Of a DNA stretch of 9,929 bases, positions 6,223 through 9,929 are shown in pieces. The notes beneath the pieces are model-generated. The model saw nothing but the letters and a program-made list of their open reading frames with translations. It was not told where the DNA came from and searched no databases. Within the stretch, counting starts at the first letter, position 1, and every line of letters starts with the position of its first letter. The position numbers and the translations under genes were made by a program. This stretch comes from Legionella genomosp. 1 (GTDB lineage: Bacteria > Pseudomonadota > Gammaproteobacteria > Legionellales > Legionellaceae), in NCBI GenBank assembly GCA_945865355.1, contig CAMBDN010000079.1, positions 1-9,929 of the forward strand, given 5' to 3'.

Positions 6223-7049
6223 TTAGCTCATACTAGATGAGACCAAAGTTTGTTGTAATTTATCACCACATATCTGATCTTCATCTAATTCATCATTATA
6301 GAAAAATATACTTCTTACTCTACTTAGTCCAGCTGCTGCTTGATTCAGATCATCCTCATCTACTGCAGTAAAACTTGAGGATAACGAGTAATTTTTGCTT
6401 TGAAAATTTTTCATTAATTCGTATGAGTATTCTTTGCTTATCCTTTGCAAGGCTTCATGCTGCCATCCCGACCCAAAAAAACACAAATTTGTTGGGGCAT
6501 TTACGAAACCCACAATCGCACCACCAATGACAAAATCTGTACGTTGCATGCCATCGATTGAACGACCTAATAATGTATTTGTTTCATAATTATCACTATA
6601 ATCACCTTGCTCTTCTGCCGCTTTTGCTTCTGGTTCGAAACCAGCATGCATAGATGTCATTAAATCGCCTTCAACAACTACACACAACATTTTTCCGCCA
6701 CGGCTTTTATAAGTATCTAAAATTGTTCCAAGGTATCCTTCTGGGTAAGCTGAAAACAAAACAAAATAACATTACTACAATCTACTGGTAATACCTTTTC
6801 ATTATCTTCTGGCAAATTTGCTCGCTGAATCCAGGCCTGTTTTGGATTATTATCGTAAGCAGCAAGATGCAAATTCATACTATCTCTGAAATATACTTCA
6901 TGGGATCCATTGCCGGAGCCAATAGCAACCACAGTAGGACGCTGCTTATTAATAAACTCACTGTCAAAATAACTTTTTAAGTCTTGTGTGTATAGTTTAT
7001 TTGCGCAAATTTGTGGTATATTTCCACAAGTATTTAAATATTTAGGCAT
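6223..7049 (-). pseudogene. Methyltransferase-like protein, frame broken by a 5-bp tandem duplication
   Basis: The start ATG at 7047-7049 (MPKYLNTCGN) follows AGGGGG about 6 nt upstream. Residues 39-51 (TVVAIGSGNGSHE) look like the glycine-rich SAM-binding motif I of class I methyltransferases, and LAAYDNN (62-68) fits motif II after strand 2. After NVILF the frame runs into the repeat TTTTG-TTTTG-TTTT (6753-6766 on the plus strand) and is lost; that frame ends at about 6717. If one TTTTG unit is removed, the reading continues as NVILFSAYPEGYLGTILDTY and stays open to the stop at 6223-6225, giving a 273-residue protein. Thus the gene is one 5-bp slippage event away from intact. The C-terminal half (MQRTDFVIGGAIVGFVNAPT and a serine-rich end) I do not recognise. 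Substrate unknown; other nucleotide-binding folds are possible. Confidence 0.75.
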
Positions 7050-7084
7050 GTTATCCCCCTGGATAATGTTTACAAATACCCCCA

Positions 7085-7113
7085 ATTGTACCAAAATTTA
7101 TCAAATATGTCTA
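7085..7113 (-). promoter_or_regulatory. Sigma-70-type promoter of the methyltransferase-like gene
   Basis: On the minus strand TAGACA (7108-7113) and TACAAT (7085-7090) are separated by exactly 17 bp; each differs from consensus at one position. Transcription would start at about 7078, leaving a leader of about 30 nt before the ATG at 7049. The IS6 end lies only 24 bp upstream of the -35 box. Confidence 0.65.
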
Positions 7114-7136
7114 TTTTCTTGAATAATGTTTTTTTT

Positions 7137-7152
7137 GGCTCCGTTGCAAAAA
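7137..7152 (+). repeat. Left terminal inverted repeat of the IS6 element
   Basis: GGCTCCGTTGCAAAAA is the perfect complement of 7956-7971; the similarity ends at base 17. Confidence 0.9.
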
Positions 7153-7204
7153 CAGCTAGTAGTTTATAATTAATCTAACCAGATCTCCCCAAGGGACTAT
7201 CAAG

Positions 7205-7918
7205 ATGCGTTCAAGCAAACGCGCTGCATTTAAATGGCGTCACTTTCATGGTGAAGTGATTATGCAAAGTGTCCGCTGGTATTGTAAATACGGCATCAGC
7301 TATAGGGATTTGGAAGAAATGATGGAGGAACGCGTTCTTAAGCTTGATCACACTACAGTTTATCGCTGGGTTCAGCATTATGCTCCTGAGCTTAAAAAAC
7401 GACTTGAATGGCATAAGAAACGATATTCTAGACGTTGGCACTTGGATGAAACCTACATCAAGATAAAAGGAGAATGGAAATACCTCTATCGTGCAGTTGA
7501 TGAACGGGGTAATACAATTGATTTTTATCTATCACATCGACGCAATGCCATTGCTGCCAAACGATTTATTAAGAAACTAATAAAAAACAATCCGACTTGT
7601 GATATCAACGTGATTAATACCAATAAAAATCCAGCTTATAGCCAGGCTATTAAAGAGTTAAAACAGGAAGGAACGCTTGCTGCGGATGTGGAGCATTTAC
7701 AAATAAAGTATCGTAACAATCGACTGGAAGCAGATCATGGAAAGCTAAAGCGTCTTATTAACCCAGTCCGAGGGTTTCAATCCATGAAAACCGCCTACGC
7801 AACGATTAAAGGATTTGAAATGATGCGGATGTTCAAAAAAGGACAGTTCGATATCTGGATGTATGGAACTCGTACTGAGGTCTCCTTTATCAATGAACAA
7901 TTTGGTCTATACAGTTGA
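7205..7918 (+). CDS. IS6-family DDE transposase with Asn at the second catalytic position
   Basis: The 237-residue protein has the usual IS6 length. Residues 5-60 form the N-terminal helix-turn-helix region (VRWYCKYGISYRDLEEMMEE, 23-42; HTTVYRWVQHYAPEL, 49-63). The first catalytic residue is Asp81 in WHLDETYIKIKG. The second motif, normally TDKNPAY or similar, reads TNKNPAY here: residue 140 is Asn, encoded by AAT at 7622-7624, one G-to-A change from GAT. The catalytic Glu175 is in NNRLEADHGKLK, and the family's RGF motif follows at 189-191. The D-(58)-N-(34)-E spacing confirms the assignment. The frame is open from a start with AAGGGA upstream (7190-7195). The protein probably still binds ends but should not catalyse strand transfer, unless this base is a sequencing error. 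Confidence 0.93.
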   Translation: MRSSKRAAFKWRHFHGEVIMQSVRWYCKYGISYRDLEEMMEERVLKLDHTTVYRWVQHYAPELKKRLEWHKKRYSRRWHLDETYIKIKGEWKYLYRAVDERGNTIDFYLSHRRNAIAAKRFIKKLIKNNPTCDINVINTNKNPAYSQAIKELKQEGTLAADVEHLQIKYRNNRLEADHGKLKRLINPVRGFQSMKTAYATIKGFEMMRMFKKGQFDIWMYGTRTEVSFINEQFGLYS

Positions 7919-7955
7919 GATCTGCCCAAAACTTAGGCTTTTGTAAATTGAATCT

Positions 7956-7971
7956 TTTTTGCAACGGAGCC
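7956..7971 (-). repeat. Right terminal inverted repeat of the IS6 element
   Basis: TTTTTGCAACGGAGCC pairs perfectly with 7137-7152. It lies 38 bp after the transposase stop. Confidence 0.9.
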
Positions 7972-7998
7972 AGATTTTCACCACATGGCTGTGATCCT

Positions 7999-8024
7999 GT
8001 TACCAACCTAATGTGAAACAGTTG
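7999..8024 (+). repeat. Possible diverged IS end repeat left of the toxin gene
   Basis: GTTACC (7999-8004) followed by AATGTGAAACAGTTG (8010-8024) resembles the first IS's outer right repeat (GTTACA ... AATGTGAATCAATTC): 12 of 15 positions agree in the second block, with a 2-bp length difference between blocks. No transposase remnant accompanies it, so it is a weak call. Confidence 0.3.
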
Positions 8025-8042
8025 ATATCCGGTAGAGATTTA

Positions 8043-8324
8043 TCATGATATTTTTTTCAAAGTGCGATAAAAATTTTCATGTACACCAAGAGCCAGCAAA
8101 AGTCTGTTCAAAGGATCCCATTCATAGGCCAAAAGAAATTCTTGATTATGAATTTTAAATTTATAGACAAACACATCAGCTAAATCGCCCTTTTTTTCTT
8201 CCCCAATGGAGGGGTTTTTAACGATGGCTTGAATTGCTTCATTAACAATAGCCTTATGTTCTTTATGCAGTTTTTTATAAACCCTTTTGAATGAAGGCAT
8301 TTGCTTAATGGTTATATCAATCAC
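8043..8324 (-). CDS. RelE/ParE-family toxin of a type II toxin-antitoxin module
   Basis: The protein of about 93 residues fits the ParE-like toxin group: an N-terminal helical pair (PSFKRVYKKLHKEHKAIVNE), then PSIGEEKKGDLADVFVYKFK, QEFLLAYEWD and the characteristic C-terminal LLALGVHENFYRTLKK. Family members are small basic proteins that act either on gyrase (ParE) or on ribosome-bound mRNA (RelE); which applies cannot be read from the sequence. The start is ambiguous. A GTG at 8322-8324 has GAGG 6 nt upstream and is chosen here; GTG 8325-8327 and TTG 8334-8336 are alternatives. In each case it overlaps the antitoxin's end by 8-20 bp, which suggests coupled translation. No damage is visible. 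It is the second gene of the operon, as in most parDE loci. Confidence 0.88.
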   Translation of the reverse strand: MIDITIKQMPSFKRVYKKLHKEHKAIVNEAIQAIVKNPSIGEEKKGDLADVFVYKFKIHNQEFLLAYEWDPLNRLLLALGVHENFYRTLKKIS

Positions 8325-8544
8325 CACTAACCTCAAAATGAAAAGGTTCAGCCAAAGATCTATCTTGCCGTTTAGACATGAGAGTCTCTTTTATAAACTC
8401 AATAGGCAAATCGGGGTTGTCTAGTGCGCATTTTCCTAAATTAGCCCAATACTCAATTTGATGTGGAATTGACCGAAATTCAGAACGAGCCACTTTTTTA
8501 GCTTCATTATAAATTAGCTCATCAATTCTTATTGGAATACCCAT
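8317..8544 (-). CDS. ParD-like antitoxin
   Basis: The 75-residue protein matches the ParD-like antitoxin family: MGIPIRIDELIYNEAKKVAR at the start, then RSIPHQIEYWANLGKCALDN and PDLPIEFIKETL. The first part resembles a ribbon-helix-helix DNA-binding unit, and the polar tail (RQDRSLAEPFHFEVSGD, 59-75) would wrap the toxin; both roles are known for the family. The start at ATG 8542-8544 is preferred because family members begin with MGIPV/I and GGGTGG lies 4 nt upstream. An upstream in-frame ATG at 8563-8565 would add MTFVGGN but falls in the operator and has no ribosome-binding site. Toxin and antitoxin overlap. The operon has its own promoter and palindrome and so is probably autoregulated. 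Confidence 0.9.
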   Translation of the reverse strand: MGIPIRIDELIYNEAKKVARSEFRSIPHQIEYWANLGKCALDNPDLPIEFIKETLMSKRQDRSLAEPFHFEVSGD

Positions 8545-8554
8545 ATTACCACCC

Positions 8555-8581
8555 ACAAATGTCATTAACTGCTACATTTGT
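8555..8581. promoter_or_regulatory. Palindromic operator of the toxin-antitoxin operon
   Basis: ACAAATGT (8555-8562) and ACATTTGT (8574-8581) are perfect 8-bp inverted repeats with an 11-bp spacer. The right arm touches the -10 box, and the repeats cover the predicted transcription start. Ribbon-helix-helix antitoxins typically bind such palindromes to repress their own operon; binding here is inferred. Confidence 0.6.
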
Positions 8582-8610
8582 AGTATATATTAGAACGTTT
8601 CTTTTTTCAA
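8582..8610 (-). promoter_or_regulatory. Sigma-70-type promoter of the toxin-antitoxin operon
   Basis: On the minus strand TTGAAA (8605-8610) and TATACT (8582-8587) are separated by exactly 17 bp. The start would be near 8575, about 30 nt before the antitoxin ATG at 8544. Confidence 0.7.
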
Positions 8611-8632
8611 GTTTAAACACCTACCGCGAGTT

Positions 8633-8650
8633 GCCTCATAACTAATGTTA
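8633..8650 (-). repeat. Diverged IS end repeat upstream of the truncated transposase
   Basis: The stretch ending in AATGTTACCGAAG (8644-8656) resembles the reverse complement of the first IS's outer right end, where AATGTAACCGAAGG precedes a run of A (1422-1436 region). Over the 17 bases ending in ACC about 12 agree. Its position, upstream of a related transposase start, matches the first IS. Confidence 0.4.
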
Positions 8651-8674
8651 CCGAAGCAAAAAAGGGACATTGCT

Positions 8675-8793
8675 ATGGGGAAGCTATCGATGGAGCTTTA
8701 TTTAAAGAATTTATCAAAGCGATATAAGCAGGCAAAAAGGCGTGAAAAAGGCGCTATATTGCAAGGGCTGTGTGAATCGAGTGGCTTCCTGCG
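8675..8793 (+). pseudogene. Truncated N-terminus of an integrase-core transposase related to the one at 192-1364
   Basis: From ATG 8675, with AGGGA 7 nt upstream, about 40 residues (MGKLSMELYLKNLSKRYKQA, then KRREKGAILQGLCESSGF) align with the N-terminus of the first transposase (LEQKKAYLETIRRRYKKATR, then QQKATILDEFCSICRY). Shared features are the Y-L, the RY-K-A-R block and the AILxxxC block. The similarity ends at about 8790, where different DNA with tandem repeats begins; the frame continues without sense to 8905. This is the stub of a second element of the same broad family, not a copy of the first one. All catalytic residues are lost. Confidence 0.75.
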
Positions 8794-8837
8794 CATTCCA
8801 CTGATGTCGATCAAGGATTCCACTCGATGCCGATCAA
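8793..8837 (+). repeat. Pair of direct repeats recalling an IS21-type element end
   Basis: Repeat 1 (8793-8814) and repeat 2 (8815-8837) share ATTCCACT, then GATG-CGATCAA, with one extra base and one substitution. They lie exactly where the truncated transposase loses similarity. Elements of the IS21 family carry multiple terminal repeats, and this motif recalls them from memory; no istA or istB sequence is present here. Confidence 0.45.
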
Positions 8838-8841
8838 ACCG

Positions 8842-8877
8842 GAGCGAAGCGACGCTCAAAATAAGTATAAACTTATT
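8842..8877. repeat. Two adjacent small inverted repeats
   Basis: GAGCG/CGCTC (8842-8846 and 8853-8857) is followed by AATAAGT/ACTTATT (8860-8866 and 8871-8877, loop ATAA). Both stems are perfect. They lie in the non-coding mosaic between IS relics; the function is unknown. Confidence 0.4.
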
Positions 8878-8952
8878 CCTTCACCTCGACTTTGATCTTT
8901 TTTGATGCCCGCGAGCTTGCCGCCAAGCCCGGCTTGAATCAGCCAATAACAA

Positions 8953-8977
8953 AACTTGCCTGAGCAAGTTCTTTTTT
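8953..8977 (+). terminator. Rho-independent terminator
   Basis: AACTTGC (8953-8959), loop CTGA, GCAAGTT (8964-8970), then C and six T (8972-8977). The stem is perfect. On the minus strand the same hairpin ends in four T, so it may work in both directions. No intact gene lies directly upstream on the plus strand, so it is probably a leftover of a lost gene or the outer part of an IS. The rest of 8880-9094 holds no recognisable gene. Confidence 0.6.
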
Positions 8978-9094
8978 ACTACACCACACCTGCTGCCGTA
9001 CCCGCTGGCACATACTATAAACAGAGTGAAGAACCCACATAGCGGGTATCCATTTCGGGCCCCGAACAACGTTGACAGGCTTTAGTCTAGGCAA

Positions 9095-9665
9095 CTAAGC
9101 CGCCAAGGCAAGCTGATCAAGGATATATTTGGTGTTTTGATTGATGATTTTTAATGAGTCCTCGCCATTTTCAGACTTTGAAAATCGTCTTGCCCAAAGG
9201 GAGCGCCGCACTAACAAAATAATATCGGTGAAAGTCAGCTCTCCTTTTTTGTCGTACCATGAAGTTGTTTCTGCAACAACCAATGCTTTATTTTAGTTCA
9301 TCTCAAGGGCTATCAATGTTAGCAAAGAATACAGAGCCATCAATAATGGTGTTGTTCTGTGAATTGCTTTATCTGACCACTGGCGTTGTGTTTCAACACC
9401 AAGGTGCATTCTGGTCTCAGCGAAGGTGACTGGTGGTTCTCCTGCATGGTACCACAAGCAAGTGAAGCTCAAGCACTCGATCGTTTTTTGAATACCACCA
9501 TACCAATTCACATTTAAAGAGACCCAGGTCTGCTTTGGATCCTCAAGCAATTTTCTCAATTCAATGCGTTTACCTTTTACAGGCTTTCTACCCAATTTCT
9601 TTGGTAAATGCACAGAAAACTCAAATAGTTGTGCATCCAAGCGCAACCGCGACAAAAGGGTCACA
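9095..9665 (-). pseudogene. Decayed DDE transposase (IS701/IS4-like superfamily), C-terminal half
   Basis: On the minus strand the frame reads VTLLSRLRLDAQLFEF, then GRKPVKGKRIELRKLLEDP, VNWYGGIQKTIECLSFTCLW, TFAETRMHLGVETQRQWSDK and AIHRTTPLLMALYSLLTL. After a TAA at 9293-9295 it continues in the same frame with TTSWYDKKGELTFTDIILLV and ILDQLALAA to a stop at 9095-9097. This is the pattern of a widespread transposase family, recognised by HLGVETQRQWSD and WY-K--LTF-D---LVRR. Three defects are seen. The N-terminal half is absent, replaced at about 9665 by another gene fragment. An in-frame deletion of some 45 residues lies between EPPV and TFAE (about 9427-9430), where the family has an R-VLVRDP segment. 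One nonsense codon splits the tail. The exact IS family is uncertain. Confidence 0.82.
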
Positions 9666-9929
9666 TTGCTAGATTCAGGTGATGAGTTGGATGTTAGTGA
9701 AGATGCGATTTTACAAGAACAAAAACGATTATTAGCCGGCGGCAACCCTTCCCTTGATAAACGTGACACGAGTCAATATCCGGGATTTTTTGAAATTTTA
9801 TCACAAGCCAAAGCAGAGTATATTCGCCCCATAGAAAAAATAGCTACTGACGCATTAAAAGATCGTAATAACTGGGCGCTGCCTAAAGATGAAAGTCGAG
9901 ATGCGCCATCTGAAAGTTATAGTGACTTG
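9666..9929 (+). pseudogene. 5'-truncated reading frame of unknown function, leaves the window
   Basis: From the edge of the transposase relic a plus-strand frame stays open to the window end (88 codons). It reads LLDSGDELDVSEDAILQEQK, then NPSLDKRDTSQYPGFFEILS, QAKAEYIRPIEKIATDALKD and PKDESRDAPSESYSDL. It is acidic and hydrophilic with helical stretches and has no transmembrane segment. There is no ATG in frame and no ribosome-binding site; upstream, the frame runs antisense through the transposase relic. So this is probably the middle or 3' part of a gene whose start was removed by the IS. I recognise no domain; a secreted effector is possible in a Legionella-like genome but unsupported. 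Whether it stays open beyond the window is unknown. Confidence 0.5.

Larger units (their letters stand above)
7137..7971 (+). mobile_element. IS6-family insertion sequence
   Basis: The element is 835 bp with perfect 16-bp terminal inverted repeats, GGCTCCGTTGCAAAAA at 7137-7152 and its complement at 7956-7971; the GTTGCAAA core is typical of IS6-family ends. It has one transposase gene in the plus orientation. Flanks are TTTTTTTT on the left and AGATTTTC on the right, so the 8-bp target duplication expected after a simple insertion is absent. It separates the methyltransferase-like pseudogene from the toxin-antitoxin operon. Confidence 0.9.

Noticed and set aside
6620..6650. GGTTCGAAACC, which looks like the T-arm of a tRNA
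   Set aside because: It lies in the coding sequence of the methyltransferase-like gene (AGFEPEA), and no acceptor stem, D-arm or anticodon arm can be drawn around it.
7211..7441. Minus-strand frame of 76 codons opposite the IS6 transposase
   Set aside because: Antisense to a recognisable transposase; no independent coding evidence.
8881..9069. Minus-strand frame of 62 codons in the IS mosaic
   Set aside because: It runs through a terminator hairpin and has no start signal or family pattern.

Overview
The window looks like a piece of an AT-rich gammaproteobacterial chromosome, most likely a Legionellales member (Legionella or a relative). This is inference: the era-recO pair is a standard gammaproteobacterial housekeeping pair, and the rest is a patchwork of transposase relics, a ParD/ParE-like addiction module and decayed accessory genes, as is common in that order. 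No tRNA, rRNA or CRISPR array was found.

Layout. (1) Positions 1-1451 hold an insertion sequence with an integrase-core transposase on the minus strand and two copies of an end repeat at each end; its outer left end runs off the window. (2) Positions 1525-3073 are the only clear housekeeping DNA: era and recO, overlapping and co-directional. The usual upstream partner rnc is not seen; the IS sits there. (3) At 3131-4127 is a quinone-oxidoreductase/zinc-type alcohol dehydrogenase-like (MDR) pseudogene with two frameshift lesions. (4) At 4365-5230, on the minus strand, is an intact pair: a secreted protein of unknown function and a small single-span membrane protein. (5) At 5318-5555 is a GIY-YIG nuclease gene with an internal deletion. 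(6) Positions 5556-6222 are AT-rich non-coding DNA. (7) At 6223-7049, minus strand, is a methyltransferase-like gene with a good promoter, broken by a 5-bp tandem duplication. (8) At 7137-7971 is a complete-looking IS6-family element whose transposase has Asn at the second catalytic Asp position. (9) At 8043-8610, minus strand, is a ParD-like antitoxin/ParE-like toxin operon with promoter and palindromic operator. (10) From 8633 to the end is a mosaic of IS relics: the N-terminus of a transposase related to that in (1), a pair of direct repeats recalling IS21-type ends, a decayed DDE transposase tail, and a 5'-truncated reading frame that leaves the window.

How it fits together. The working genes appear to be era, recO, the secreted/membrane pair and the toxin-antitoxin module. 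Three non-transposase genes are broken by small slippage or deletion events rather than by insertion, while IS elements lie between them: a picture of genome erosion around mobile elements. Two lesions lie in short tandem repeats, (GA)6 and a TTTTG repeat. Removing one repeat unit restores the frame locally, so reversible switching should be excluded before calling both dead; the MDR gene has a second lesion and is almost certainly dead.

I did not find a convincing new defence or biosynthetic system here. The most interesting points are the 5-bp repeat switch in the methyltransferase-like gene, the D-to-N change in the IS6 transposase, the doubled end repeats of the first IS and their diverged relatives around the toxin-antitoxin module.
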